Positions 10,702 through 20,149 of a DNA stretch of 64,000 nt are shown piece after piece. This stretch comes from JABFSM01 sp963762545. GTDB lineage: Bacteria; Gemmatimonadota; Gemmatimonadetes; Gemmatimonadales; GWC2-71-9. The stretch spans positions 186,001 to 250,000 of the forward strand of contig CAVXLC010000001.1 in NCBI GenBank assembly GCA_963762545.1, in the 5' to 3' direction. A program made the translations under genes and the position numbers. The notes under the pieces were generated by a model that was not told the origin of the DNA, made no database searches, and saw only the letters and a list, made by a program, of their open reading frames with translations. Every line of letters starts with the position of its first letter. The stretch's first letter is position 1.

Positions 10702-11484
10702 CTACTGCACCTGGGTCCACACCACCACGAGCCCGCAGGGCAGGTCCCAGCCCACGAACTCGGCCGGCATCTGGTACCCATTCCGGTAGACCTCGATCGC
10801 CTCGACCGCATCCGGCTGGAAGTCGTTCACGGCCCAGCCACCGATCGGACGGGCCCCGTTGACCGACACCGCGGGGGCGCAGTTGTGCCCCAGCCGGCCG
10901 CCGAAACGGGCCAGCGGGTCCTGCCCGAGGAAGCCGTCGTTGAACGCCGGCGTGAAGAAGACATCCGACGTCGTGAACGGCAGGTAGCGCCGGACGATGT
11001 CACCCAGATACGTGGCATGGGACTGCTCGATGTCGTCCCGGGTCAGAAAGTGTCCGAACGACGAGTGGGAACGCCAGACGAAATCCTGGTAGCGGCGCAT
11101 CCAGCGCCTGTCCTCTCCCCTGACGACGACCTCGGGAAGCAGGTGGGCCAGGGGCTCGAGCTCGAACACGATTTCCCGGTCGTCACCGGGGTTGAACGTC
11201 AGGGCAGCCCGCAGAGGCGCATACCCGATCCGGCGCACCGCCACCCAGTACTTGCCGGGCTTGATGTTGTCGAACCGGTAGCCGCCGGAACCGCCCGTCG
11301 TTGCGACGAGATTGAGACCCATGATTTCGATCTGGGCCGCTTCGAGCGCCTGGCCGACGGTGTCGTGAACCGCGCCACGCAGGATTGGATTCGGCTTGGG
11401 AGCCTTGGGGGTCTGGGCCTGGACCGCACCGGCGGCCAGGACCAGGCCCAGGACGGTCATCAGGAGTGAGCTGCGCTGTACCAC
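10702..11484 (-). CDS. Secreted protein with carboxypeptidase-regulatory and TonB-plug-like domains
   Basis: 260 residues. A signal peptide (about 1-23, VQAQ) is followed by a CarboxypepD_reg-type beta domain (about 33-115: LRGAVHDTVGQALEAA..., GGYRFDNIKPGKYWVAV, FELEPLAHLLPEVVV). The rest (about 120-255) resembles a TonB-receptor plug (DVFFTPAFND, PAVSVNG, DFQPDAVEAIEVYRNG). No barrel follows, so this is a plug-only protein rather than a truncated receptor in an obvious way. It starts 50 bases upstream of nothing in the same direction and is followed by the DUF411 gene. Proteins like this are common in Gemmatimonadota; function unknown. Confidence 0.75.
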   Translation of the reverse strand: MVQRSSLLMTVLGLVLAAGAVQAQTPKAPKPNPILRGAVHDTVGQALEAAQIEIMGLNLVATTGGSGGYRFDNIKPGKYWVAVRRIGYAPLRAALTFNPGDDREIVFELEPLAHLLPEVVVRGEDRRWMRRYQDFVWRSHSSFGHFLTRDDIEQSHATYLGDIVRRYLPFTTSDVFFTPAFNDGFLGQDPLARFGGRLGHNCAPAVSVNGARPIGGWAVNDFQPDAVEAIEVYRNGYQMPAEFVGWDLPCGLVVVWTQVQ

Positions 11485-11581
11485 GGGGGTGTCCTCCCGG
11501 GCAGACGGTTCTGTCCGAGTATACGGACAACTCGATCCGCCGCAATGGGTTCTGGGCGATATTTCCGTGCCCGGCCGGCCG

Positions 11582-13273
11582 TCAATGCAAGGATTGATCC
11601 CGCCAAACCACCTTGCCGTCCAGCAACGTCAGCAGGACCCTCGCGGAATGAAGTTGAGTCACCGGAATCCGGTACAGGTTGCGGTCCAGGACGATGAGAT
11701 CGGCGGCCTTTCCCACCTCCAGGCTCCCGTTGCTGGCTTCCGCTCCCGCCGCGTAGGCACCGCCGCTGGTGTAGGCGCGGAGCATGGTGGGGAGGTCCAC
11801 GGTTTCCTCGGGTATCCATCCCGGGCCGGGGGGAGAATCGGGCGCCCGTCTGGTGATCGCCACCTGGATGGCCTCCAGCGGATTCATCGACGAGACCGAC
11901 CAGTCGCTGCCCGCCGCCAGGTGCGCGCCGGCCTTCGCCACCGACCCGATGGGATACAGCCAGCGGGAGCGCTCCGGGCCCAGGATCGGCTCGGTGAGAT
12001 CGGTGATGTAGTTGTCGGCGAACGCCCAGAGCGGTTGGAAGCTCGGAATGACGCCCAGCGAGGCGAAGCGGGGAATATCCGCAGGATCGATGAGCTCCAG
12101 ATGCGCGATGATGGGTCGCGCATCCCGCGGGCCATTGTGCCGGCGGGCGAATGCGTAGGCGTCGAGCGACATGCGAACCGCCCGGTCTCCGATGGCGTGG
12201 ACATGCACCTGGAACCCGGCGGCGTCGAGCGCCGCGACCAGCGTGTCCATCGCCGCGGGAGAGAGGTTGGGCTCTCCGCGCTCCTCGCTCCCGACGTAGG
12301 GCGCGAGCAGCGCCGCGGTCTTCGCCTCGATCACGCCGTCGGCAAAGATCTTGGCCGCACTCGGCGAAAAAAAGTGGGTGCCGTGATAGCGGCCGCGCCA
12401 GGCCCGCAGCGAATCCACCTGGGCGGGGCCGGCCCGGGGATCGACCTGCAAGGCCGCGATCACCCGGGCGCTCAACTGGCCGGCGCTGTCGAGGGTGGCA
12501 TAGGCCTGGAGCAGCTCGGGGCCCGCGTTGGCTTCGTGCACGGTGGTGATGCCGAATCGGTTCGCCATGGCGAGGGCGCGGGCGATTCCGGCCCGGACCT
12601 CTTCGGGCGTGCGGGCCGGCAGCAGCACTCGCACGAGATCGGTCGCGCCTTCGCGCAAGGTGCCGGTGGGCTCCCCGGTCACCCGATCGCGCTCGATGCG
12701 TCCGTTGGGCGGGTCCAAGGTGGTCCGGGTGATCCCCGCCAGGGTCAGCGCCCGCGAATTGACCCAGGCGGAGTGCCCGTCGGCCGCGCTCAGGTACACC
12801 GGGCGGTCCGGCACGATCCGGTCCAGCCATTCCTTGCGGGGATTCGCCTCGGGAAACACCGGGAGCTGCCAGCCCCGGCCCCGTACCCAGGCCAGGTCGG
12901 GATGGGCGGCCGCGTACCGGCTGACCGAGTCCAGAATAGCCTGGCCGGTGGAGAGGCCCTCCAGGGTGCACTCGGCCAGCTCGATCCCGTTGCCCGGGTG
13001 GATATGGGTGTCGTGGAATCCCGGAAGGACCATGCGGCCGGCCAGCTCCACCACCTCAGTCCGGTCTCCGATGTAGGACCGGGCCCCCCGGTCGTCCCCG
13101 GCGTAGACGATCCGACCATTCCGCTCGGCGAGGGATTCCACCGTGGCCGAATCTCCCGCATCGGGATAGATGACCCCGTGGCGCAGGACGAGATCCGCAT
13201 GACCGGTGCGGCTGCAGGCGGCCGGCAGGAGGAGGCCCAGCAGCAGGATCGGGAGGGAGGCGCGCGTAGCCAT
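11582..13273 (-). CDS. YtcJ-like amidohydrolase lipoprotein
   Basis: 563 residues from ATG 13273. The N-terminus is a lipoprotein signal with lipobox LLPAAC. The body is a metal-dependent amidohydrolase of the YtcJ/AepA type: the HxH metal motif in LPGFHDTHIHPG near residue 80, HVHAIGD around residue 345, and a C-terminal composite beta domain with GKAADLIVLDRN. It would hydrolyse an amide or related bond in the periplasm; the substrate is unknown. It is divergent from the first aminotransferase, whose ATG is only 22 bases away, so the promoters must overlap the coding ends. Confidence 0.87.
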   Translation of the reverse strand: MATRASLPILLLGLLLPAACSRTGHADLVLRHGVIYPDAGDSATVESLAERNGRIVYAGDDRGARSYIGDRTEVVELAGRMVLPGFHDTHIHPGNGIELAECTLEGLSTGQAILDSVSRYAAAHPDLAWVRGRGWQLPVFPEANPRKEWLDRIVPDRPVYLSAADGHSAWVNSRALTLAGITRTTLDPPNGRIERDRVTGEPTGTLREGATDLVRVLLPARTPEEVRAGIARALAMANRFGITTVHEANAGPELLQAYATLDSAGQLSARVIAALQVDPRAGPAQVDSLRAWRGRYHGTHFFSPSAAKIFADGVIEAKTAALLAPYVGSEERGEPNLSPAAMDTLVAALDAAGFQVHVHAIGDRAVRMSLDAYAFARRHNGPRDARPIIAHLELIDPADIPRFASLGVIPSFQPLWAFADNYITDLTEPILGPERSRWLYPIGSVAKAGAHLAAGSDWSVSSMNPLEAIQVAITRRAPDSPPGPGWIPEETVDLPTMLRAYTSGGAYAAGAEASNGSLEVGKAADLIVLDRNLYRIPVTQLHSARVLLTLLDGKVVWRDQSLH

Positions 13274-13295
13274 GCCGGGAAGGTAACTTTCCCGC

Positions 13296-14639
13296 ATGTC
13301 CCACCGTTACCCCGAGTCCCACGTTCTCTACCGCAGCCTGGCCCGCGACTACCCGCTGATCGTCCGTGGGCAGGGCTGCTGGCTGTATGACGAGACCGGC
13401 CGGGAGTATCTCGACGCCTGCGGGGGCGCCTACGTGGCCTGTCTCGGCCATGGGGTGCCCGAGGTGGTCGACGCGGTGGCGGACCAGATCCGCCGCGTGG
13501 CGTTCGTGAGCGGCATGAGCTTCACCAACGAGCCCGCCGAGGCGCTGGCCGACGAGCTGGCCGCGCTCGCCCTCGGAGACCTGAGCCAGTTCTACTTCCT
13601 GTCGAGCGGCTCCGACGCCGTCGAGGCGGCGCTCAAGCTGGCGCGGCAATACTGGGTCGAACGGGGCAAGCCGGCAAAAGACACGCTGGTGGCGCTGACC
13701 CCGGGCTACCACGGGAACACGATGCTCACGCTGTCCACCGGCGCCCGGGAGCACTACAAGACGTACTTTCGTCCCTGGCTCCTTGAGGTGCCCCGGGTGC
13801 CCGCACCGTACGCCTACCGGTGTCCTTGCCGCGGCGGCGACCCCGCCTGCCCGCGGTGCAGCGGGCGGGCCCTGGAAGAGACGCTGGCCCGGATCGGGCC
13901 GGACAAGGTGGCGGCGTTCATCGCCGAGCCGGTGGGGGGCTCGTCCACCGGCGCCGCGGTGCCCCGGGACGACTACTGGCGCACCATCCGGGAGATCTGC
14001 GACCGGAACGAGGTCCTCTGGATCGCGGATGAGGTCCTGGTCGGCGCCGGTCGGACCGGGACCTGGTCGGCGCTCGAGCCCTACGGCGCCGTTCCCGATC
14101 TCCAGGTCATGGGCAAGGGCGTGAGCGGCGGGTACGCGCCGCTGGCGGTGGTGGCGGCTCCCCGGCGCCTCACGGACGTCCTGGCCCACGGATCCGGGGC
14201 GCTGCTTCATGCCCAGACGTTTTCCCATTCGCCGGCCATGTGCGCCGCCGGCCTCGCCGCGGTGCGCCACCTCCGGACCCACGGCCTGGTGGCGCGCGCC
14301 GCCGCCATGGGTCGGGTGCTGCACGAGCGGCTCGAGCCGCTTCGTCGGCTGGCCCACGTGGGAGACGTTCGGGGCCGCGGCCTGCTGGCCGGCATCGAGT
14401 TCGTGGCCGACCAGGAGAGCCGGGCCCCCTTCCCGCGGGGTGAACGGTTCACCGAGCGGTTCCTGGCGGCCGCCGAACGGCAGGGGCTGATGGTGTGGCC
14501 TAACACGGGCCACGCCGACGGCGTGAATGGGGACCTGGTGGTCCTGGCGCCCCCGTACGTCATCACCAAGGCCGAGATCGACGAGATCGTCGTCCGGTTC
14601 GAGCGGGCCCTCGGCGACATGCGACCGCGCGATCGATGA
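13296..14639 (+). CDS. Class III PLP-dependent aminotransferase
   Basis: 447 residues, fold-type I aminotransferase of the ornithine/beta-alanine group. It shows the phosphate-binding SSGSDAVEAALK near 105-116, FIAEPVGGSSTGA, the Asp of WIADEVLVGAGRTG, and the PLP lysine in VMGKGVSGGYAPLA at about residue 273. A Cys-rich insertion, CPCRGGDPACPRC (about 176-188), sits where related enzymes carry a shorter Cys-bearing loop and could bind metal. It is followed 58 bases later by a second aminotransferase of the same fold, probably in one operon. The amino donor and acceptor cannot be fixed. Confidence 0.87.
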   Translation: MSHRYPESHVLYRSLARDYPLIVRGQGCWLYDETGREYLDACGGAYVACLGHGVPEVVDAVADQIRRVAFVSGMSFTNEPAEALADELAALALGDLSQFYFLSSGSDAVEAALKLARQYWVERGKPAKDTLVALTPGYHGNTMLTLSTGAREHYKTYFRPWLLEVPRVPAPYAYRCPCRGGDPACPRCSGRALEETLARIGPDKVAAFIAEPVGGSSTGAAVPRDDYWRTIREICDRNEVLWIADEVLVGAGRTGTWSALEPYGAVPDLQVMGKGVSGGYAPLAVVAAPRRLTDVLAHGSGALLHAQTFSHSPAMCAAGLAAVRHLRTHGLVARAAAMGRVLHERLEPLRRLAHVGDVRGRGLLAGIEFVADQESRAPFPRGERFTERFLAAAERQGLMVWPNTGHADGVNGDLVVLAPPYVITKAEIDEIVVRFERALGDMRPRDR

Positions 14640-14697
14640 ACCCGAACGTTCCGGCGGCCGCCGCAGGGCCGCCGGTCACAGTCCAGGAGTCCTGCCC

Positions 14698-16023
14698 ATG
14701 AAACCGTATCCCAAGATTCTCACGCCGCCTCCCGGGCCCAAGGCCCGAGCCATCATCGCGCGGGACGAGGCGGTGACCGCGCCCTGCTACATCAAGGAGT
14801 ATCCGCTGGTCGTGGCCCGGGGCGAGGGTCCCATGGTCGAGGACGTCGACGGCAACCGTTTCCTCGATTTCATGGCCGGGATCGCGGTGTGTTCCACCGG
14901 ATACGGCCACCCCGAGGTGGTCAAGGCGATCCAGGACGCGGCGGGACGCTTCCTGCACATCTGCGGGGGGGATTTCTACTACGAGAGCATGGCGGGTCTC
15001 TGCGAGCGTCTGGCGCGGCTGGCCCCGGGCCCGAGCAAGAAGCGGGTGTTCCTCAGCAACTCGGGCACCGAGGCGGTCGAGGGCGCCATGAAGCTGGCGC
15101 GCCATGCCACCGGCCGCACCGCCTTCGTGGCGTTCAAGGGTGCCTTCCACGGCCGCACCTACGGCGCGCTCTCGCTCACCTCCAGCAAGTCGCGCCAGCA
15201 CGCCGGCTTCGGCCCGTTCCTGCCGGACGTGCATCACGTCGCCTACGGCTACTGTTACCGCTGCGAGTTCGGCAAGACCTTTCCCTCCTGCGGGATCTAC
15301 TGCGTCGACCACATCGAGAAGGACCTCTTCGCCCGCCACCTCGACCCCAAGGACGTGGCCGCGATCGTGGTGGAGCCGGTCCAGGGCGAAGGCGGGTACG
15401 TTCTCCCGCCGCCCGGCTGGCTCACCGCGGTGCGCGAGCTCTGCACCAGGTACGGCATCCTGATGATCGCCGACGAGGTGCAATGCGGGGTCGGCCGCAC
15501 CGGGAAGATGTGGGCCTGCGATCACGAGGGAGTCGAGCCCGACATCCTGGTGACCTCCAAGGGGCTGGGATCCGGCATGCCGATCGGGGCGATCGTGGCC
15601 AAGGACTCGATCAGCACCTGGGAGCATGGGGCCCACGGGAGCACCTTCGGCGGCAACCCGGTGTGCTGCGCCGCCGCGATTGCGACGCTCGACATCGTCG
15701 AGCGGGAGCTGGTCGGCAACGCCAAGTCCCGCGGGGACCAGCTCGCCGCGGGTCTCCGGAAGCTCGCGCAGAAGCACGGCAGCATCGGCGAGGTGCGCGG
15801 CGTCGGGCTCATGCAGGGCCTCGAGTTCGTCGCGAATCGGTCCACCCGGGAGCCGGCCGGCGATCTGGTGACCCGGCTGGAACGGATGGCGTTCGCCCAG
15901 GGGCTGCTGGTGCTCGCCGCCGGGAAGAACACCCTCCGGCTGGCGCCCCCGCTGGTGGTGGACGCCGAAGACGTGGACCTCGCGCTGGGAATTCTGGATC
16001 AGTGTCTGAGCGCGCTCGATTGA
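14698..16023 (+). CDS. Class III aminotransferase, acetylornithine/4-aminobutyrate type
   Basis: 441 residues from ATG 14698, with ccaggag upstream. PLP enzyme with SNSGTEAVEGAMKLAR, IVVEPVQGEGGY, MIADEVQCGVGRTGK and the lysine in LVTSKGLGSGMPIG. The loop CYRCEFGKTFPSCGIYC resembles the Cys loop seen in archaeal-type 4-aminobutyrate aminotransferases and racemases. It probably acts on an omega-amino acid or on several amino acids. It directly follows another class III aminotransferase. Just past the stop lies the reversed octamer array. Confidence 0.88.
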   Translation: MKPYPKILTPPPGPKARAIIARDEAVTAPCYIKEYPLVVARGEGPMVEDVDGNRFLDFMAGIAVCSTGYGHPEVVKAIQDAAGRFLHICGGDFYYESMAGLCERLARLAPGPSKKRVFLSNSGTEAVEGAMKLARHATGRTAFVAFKGAFHGRTYGALSLTSSKSRQHAGFGPFLPDVHHVAYGYCYRCEFGKTFPSCGIYCVDHIEKDLFARHLDPKDVAAIVVEPVQGEGGYVLPPPGWLTAVRELCTRYGILMIADEVQCGVGRTGKMWACDHEGVEPDILVTSKGLGSGMPIGAIVAKDSISTWEHGAHGSTFGGNPVCCAAAIATLDIVERELVGNAKSRGDQLAAGLRKLAQKHGSIGEVRGVGLMQGLEFVANRSTREPAGDLVTRLERMAFAQGLLVLAAGKNTLRLAPPLVVDAEDVDLALGILDQCLSALD

Positions 16024-16030
16024 GGCGCCA

Positions 16031-16134
16031 AGACGCGAGGACGCACGGACCCACGGTGGACTCACCGCACCTGCCCGGGTTCCTTCGTCCGGCGGCCCTG
16101 CTCTGCGTTCTGGCGTTCTGGCGTCCTGGCGTCT
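16031..16134. repeat. Two opposed octamer arrays flanking a gene start
   Basis: The left arm (16031-16044, agacgcgaggacgc) is the reverse-complement form of the octamer family. The right arm (16102-16133) is tctgcgtt, ctggcgtt, ctggcgtc, ctggcgtc. Arms 16031-16044 and 16121-16134 are complementary at 12 of 14 positions, so an mRNA crossing the start codon could fold back on itself. Confidence 0.7.
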
Positions 16135-18626
16135 CCGCTGCTCAGCGCGCCCCCGTGCTCCAGCAGATCGCGGTCCCGCACAATTACTACTACCGCGAGA
16201 TGTACCTCCCCCAGGTCACCAGCGGGCCGTCGTCGGTGGCCTGGTCTCCCGACGGAACCGAGCTGGTCTACTCGATGCAGGGCTCGCTCTGGCGCCAGCG
16301 GCTCGGCAGCACCGAGGCGAGCCAGCTCACCGATGGACCGGGATACGACTATCAGCCCGACTGGTCTCCCGATGGCCGGTACATCGTCTACACCTCGTAC
16401 CGGAACGACGCGCTGGAGCTCTGGCTGCTCGACACCCGCGACGGCAGCACCCGCGTGCTGGTGGGCAACGGGGCGGTGAATCTCGATGCGCGCTGGTCGC
16501 CGGACGGAACCAGGATCGCCTACGCCTCGACTGCATTTCAGGGCCGCTGGCACGTATACCTGCTTCCGATGCAACCCGACTCGGTGCGCCCGTCGGCGGG
16601 AACGCCCGTCCGTCTCACCTCCGATACGTCGACGTCCTCGGAGCGCTACTACTACGGCGCGTACGATCAGTACCTGTCCCCCACCTGGTCGCCCAACGGC
16701 ACCGAGCTGATCCTGGTATCGAACCGCGACCGGGTCTACGGATCGGGGGGACTCTGGCGCATGGAGGCCCGCCCCGGTGCGCCGATGCACGCGATCCGCG
16801 ACGAAGAGACCAACTGGAAGGCCCGGCCCGACTGGTCCCGCGACGGCAGGCGCGTGGTGTACAGCTCCTATCTTGGGGGCCAGCGGAATCACCTCTGGCT
16901 CACCCCCGCCGCTGGAGGCGATCCGTTCGAGCTCACCTACTGCGAGTGCGATCACACCGCGCCCCGCTGGTCTCCCGAGGGACGTCGCGTGGCCTTCATC
17001 GGCAACCGGGAGGGCACCACCTCGCTCGAGGTGGTGCGCATCCCGGGCGGCGCGATCGAGCCGGTTCGCGCCACCGTGCGGCATCGGCTCCACCCGGCGG
17101 GAACGCTTACCGTCCTCCTTGAGGACGCCACCGGGTCCCGAACCCCGGCCCGGGTGTCGGTGACCGGGGCGGATGGCCGGGGCTGGGCCCCCGATACCGC
17201 CTGGCGGCATGCGGATGACGGGTTCGACCGCACGGTGCGGAAGTTCGAGGTCACCTACTTCCACGCCACTGGCACCGCCACCCTGACCCTGCCCGCCGGT
17301 GACTACACCGTGGACGTCACCAAGGGCCTCGAGTTCGCGCGAGTGGTGCGGAAGGTGTCGGTGGCGCCGGGAGCCCGGCGGGTGGAGCGGGTTCGCCTCG
17401 CGCGGCTGATCGATCTCCCGGCGGCGGGGTGGTGGAGCGGCGACCTGCACGTGCACATGAACTACGGCGGCGCCTATCGCAACGATCCGGCGCACCTGCG
17501 CCGCCAGGCGGAGGCCGAAGACCTGCACGTCGTGGAAGACCTGATCGTGAACAAGGAACAGCGGATTCCGGATCAGGCGATGTTCCGGGGCCGGCCCGAT
17601 CCGGTGTCGACGGCGCGCACGGTGATCGCCCACGACGAGGAATTCCACACCAGTTGGTGGGGCCACACCGGGCACCTGGGTCTGACGAAGAATCTCATCC
17701 TGCCCAACTACGCCGGCTACGCCAATACCGCCGCGTCGAGCCTGTATCCCGACAATGCCACGATCATCGATCTGGCGCACGCGCAGGGGGGCATTTCGGG
17801 CTACGTCCATCCCTTCGACGCGCCGGCGCCCGATCCGGAGTCCGCCACTCCGCCGATCAGCGGCCTCCCGGTCGACGTGGCGCTCGGCAAGCTGGACTAC
17901 ATGGAAGTGATGGGATTCAGCGACCACCGGATCACGGCCGACGTGTGGTACCGGCTGCTCAACACCGGTTTCCGCCTTCCCGCCGGCGCGGGCACCGACG
18001 CGATGGCCAATTTTGCCTCGCTGCGCGGCCCGGTCGGGATGAACCGGGTCTACGTGCGGAGCGGCGCGACGCTCCGGTACCGGGACTGGCTGGCCGCGCT
18101 CAAGGCCGGCCGCACCTTCGTGTCCAACGGGCCGTTGCTCGGGTTTACCCTGAGCGGACACCAGATCGGCGACGAGCTCGCCTTTGCCGCCGGGGTGCAC
18201 CAGGTCGTGGCCCGGGTGACCCTGCGCTCGATCGTGCCGGTCGAGCGCCTGGAGATCGTCGCCAACGGCGTGGTGGTCGCACCGATCCCGCTCACCGACG
18301 GGGGCACCCGCGCCGATGCGGTGGTGCCGCTTCCCATCACCCGCAGCGGCTGGTTCATCGTCCGGGCCTGGTCCGCCCAAGCCACCGCTCCGGTGCTCGA
18401 CGCCTATCCGTACGCCACGACCAGCCCCATCTATGTGACCGTCGCCGGCCGGCCGGTCCGCTCGCCGGATTCCGCCCGCTGGTTCGTGCGCTGGATCGAG
18501 CGGCTCGAGGCGGCGGCGAACGCCCACACCGGGTGGAACGACGCCGCCGAAAAGTCCGAGGTGTTGCGGCGACTGGCGGAGGCCCGGCGGGTATTCCAGC
18601 AGCGGTCGGAGGAAGGCTCGAACTAG
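16056..18626 (+). CDS. TolB-like propeller fused to CehA/McbA-type PHP metallohydrolase
   Basis: 856 residues from GTG 16056, giving a Sec signal peptide (LLCVLAFW...VSAAQ). The N-terminal half is a TolB/PD40 beta-propeller, with repeated blades such as AWSPDGTELVYS, DWSPDGRYIVYT, RWSPDGTRIAYA, DWSRDGRRVVYS and RWSPEGRRVAFI. The C-terminal half (about 460-820) starts at GWWSGDLHVHMN, the metal-binding entry of the CehA/McbA branch of PHP-like hydrolases, and continues through HPFDAPAPDPE and GTDAM motifs. It is probably periplasmic. The combination suggests a substrate-recognising propeller beside a hydrolase; the substrate is unknown. Its stop shares CTAG with the convergent pseudogene. Confidence 0.82.
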   Translation: MDSPHLPGFLRPAALLCVLAFWRPGVSAAQRAPVLQQIAVPHNYYYREMYLPQVTSGPSSVAWSPDGTELVYSMQGSLWRQRLGSTEASQLTDGPGYDYQPDWSPDGRYIVYTSYRNDALELWLLDTRDGSTRVLVGNGAVNLDARWSPDGTRIAYASTAFQGRWHVYLLPMQPDSVRPSAGTPVRLTSDTSTSSERYYYGAYDQYLSPTWSPNGTELILVSNRDRVYGSGGLWRMEARPGAPMHAIRDEETNWKARPDWSRDGRRVVYSSYLGGQRNHLWLTPAAGGDPFELTYCECDHTAPRWSPEGRRVAFIGNREGTTSLEVVRIPGGAIEPVRATVRHRLHPAGTLTVLLEDATGSRTPARVSVTGADGRGWAPDTAWRHADDGFDRTVRKFEVTYFHATGTATLTLPAGDYTVDVTKGLEFARVVRKVSVAPGARRVERVRLARLIDLPAAGWWSGDLHVHMNYGGAYRNDPAHLRRQAEAEDLHVVEDLIVNKEQRIPDQAMFRGRPDPVSTARTVIAHDEEFHTSWWGHTGHLGLTKNLILPNYAGYANTAASSLYPDNATIIDLAHAQGGISGYVHPFDAPAPDPESATPPISGLPVDVALGKLDYMEVMGFSDHRITADVWYRLLNTGFRLPAGAGTDAMANFASLRGPVGMNRVYVRSGATLRYRDWLAALKAGRTFVSNGPLLGFTLSGHQIGDELAFAAGVHQVVARVTLRSIVPVERLEIVANGVVVAPIPLTDGGTRADAVVPLPITRSGWFIVRAWSAQATAPVLDAYPYATTSPIYVTVAGRPVRSPDSARWFVRWIERLEAAANAHTGWNDAAEKSEVLRRLAEARRVFQQRSEEGSN

Positions 18627-19547
18627 AGGAGCTGCACGGCTCCCGGCAGGACATCCACCCACAGCTCGTTCCCCGCCGCGAATTCCTCCCCGTCGGCTTC
18701 GATCAGCATGGCGCCGTCGGCCCGCCGCAGGTGCACGGTCTCCCGCACCGGCGTGATGCTGATGCCGCGCATGTGAACATGGGTCCCGGCATAGAGCCGG
18801 GAGAGGGCCAGCAGTGCCCGGACCCGGCCGATCGCGCCGATCACCACCTGGTCGAGGGCGCCGTCCGATACGATGGAGGCTGGGGAGATCCGCATGCCGC
18901 CCCCGAACGAGGCGCCATTGGCGATCGTGATATTGAGAGCGCGACCGTGATGCAGGATCCCCGCGGCGCAGGACGCGGTGTAGTCGCCGGCGCCCTCCGC
19001 GATGAGGGCCAGGACCCCGCCCAGGGCGTAACAGATCCGGCCCGGCAGGATGCGACGGATCCTTCCGGCGATGTGATTGGCCCTGGGGCTCACGCCCACC
19101 GAGGTCGAGTTGATGAAGAACCGGCTTCGCGCGAGCCCCGCCGGCGTGTGAAATCGAAGGCGGGCCGCGTCCACCGGGGTCGGTTGGCCCCGACAGAGCC
19201 GCTCGACCGCGGCGTCCGGGTCGGCGGAGATGCCGGTGTTCCGCGCGACGTCGTTACCGGTGCCGGCTGGAATGATGCCCAGGCGGGCGGGACCGCCTCC
19301 GCCGAGCAGACCGTTCACCACCTCGTGGACGGTGCCGTCGCCCCCGACCGCGATGACCAGGCGATCGGCTCCCCCGGCGGCCCATTCACCCGCCCAGCGC
19401 TCCGCATCGCCGGGAGCCTCCGTGGTAGCGAACGGTGAGATCCGGGAACCGGTCGCTCAGGAGCGGCCCGATCCGCGGCCAGAGCCGGCCCGCGCCACCC
19501 CGCGACGCGGTCGGGTTGACGATTGCCAGGGCCCGTGCTTGGCCCAC
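18623..19547 (-). pseudogene. Diacylglycerol/lipid kinase (DagK/YegS family), one frameshift
   Basis: A GTG at 19547 opens a frame reading GQARALAIVNPTASRGGAGRL, the usual N-terminus of the diacylglycerol-kinase catalytic family. Around 19420-19427 the frame breaks. Shifting by one base (one extra C on the coding strand, the gg at 19424-19425 on the plus strand) restores TEAPGDAERWAGEW and the nucleotide-binding VIAVGGDGTVHEVVNG, then IIPAGTGNDVARN, to a natural end at 18623. Corrected length is 307 residues, normal for the family. It is either a recently broken gene or an assembly error. If intact it would phosphorylate a membrane lipid. Confidence 0.85.
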
Positions 19548-19642
19548 GGTCAGGTCGCCCCTTCCGTCCGGCCTCTCTTGGCCGCATCGCAAAGGCGCTT
19601 TCGGCGGCTCATCGCAATCTCTCGTGACTGGGGAATCACAAT

Positions 19643-20149
19643 ATGGGTTCGACCCGCGTCCTTCGCTTCCTGTTCGCCGTGTCCGCGCTGACACTCTCAG
19701 GTAAGGCGGTCCATGCCCAGCGGTACTGGCATGACGAGCAGGGCCGGGATGCCATCCGGATCGACGCCTGGTTGCCTCTCCTCAAGGGCGACGGCCGCAA
19801 GTTCTTCACGGGGGCACTCGTGCCGTCGGCCAGCATCAGGATCGGTGATGGATTCCGGGTCGAGGACGATCTCCCGATCCTGCGCTCGGGGCAAGACTAC
19901 GGGACTGCGGGAGGCAAGCAGAACTCGGTCCGGCTGGGCAACCCCTACATCCGGCCTCCGGATCGGCGAGGACGACAAGGGCGTTTGCGGCACGCTCGGG
20001 CTGCGGGCACCGATCGCCAAGAGCACCAAGAAACCCATCGAGGACCAGGCGTGGATGCTGCGGCGGTGTCCAACTTCGACGACTTCGAGGCGTTCGTTCC
20101 CCGCTATCTGCTCACCGCTAGGCCGGCGCCATCATCGGCCCGGGCGTGA
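19643..20149 (+). pseudogene. Degraded tandem copy of the downstream secreted-protein gene
   Basis: A start with signal peptide (to VHAQ) and the sequence RYWHDEQGRDAIRIDAW match the intact neighbour at 20246 (QYWLDPAGGTVVRADFL), as does VRLGNPYI against LRLGNPYA. At about 19951 an extra base pushes the reading out of frame; the alternative frame reads GLRIGEDDKGVCGTLGLRAP, matching the neighbour. Near 20050 the frame returns (SNFDDFEAFVPRYL against SDPDRLEAFLPNVL), then ends early. The C-terminal third of the paralog is missing or unreadable. It is interpreted as a decaying duplicate. Confidence 0.7.
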
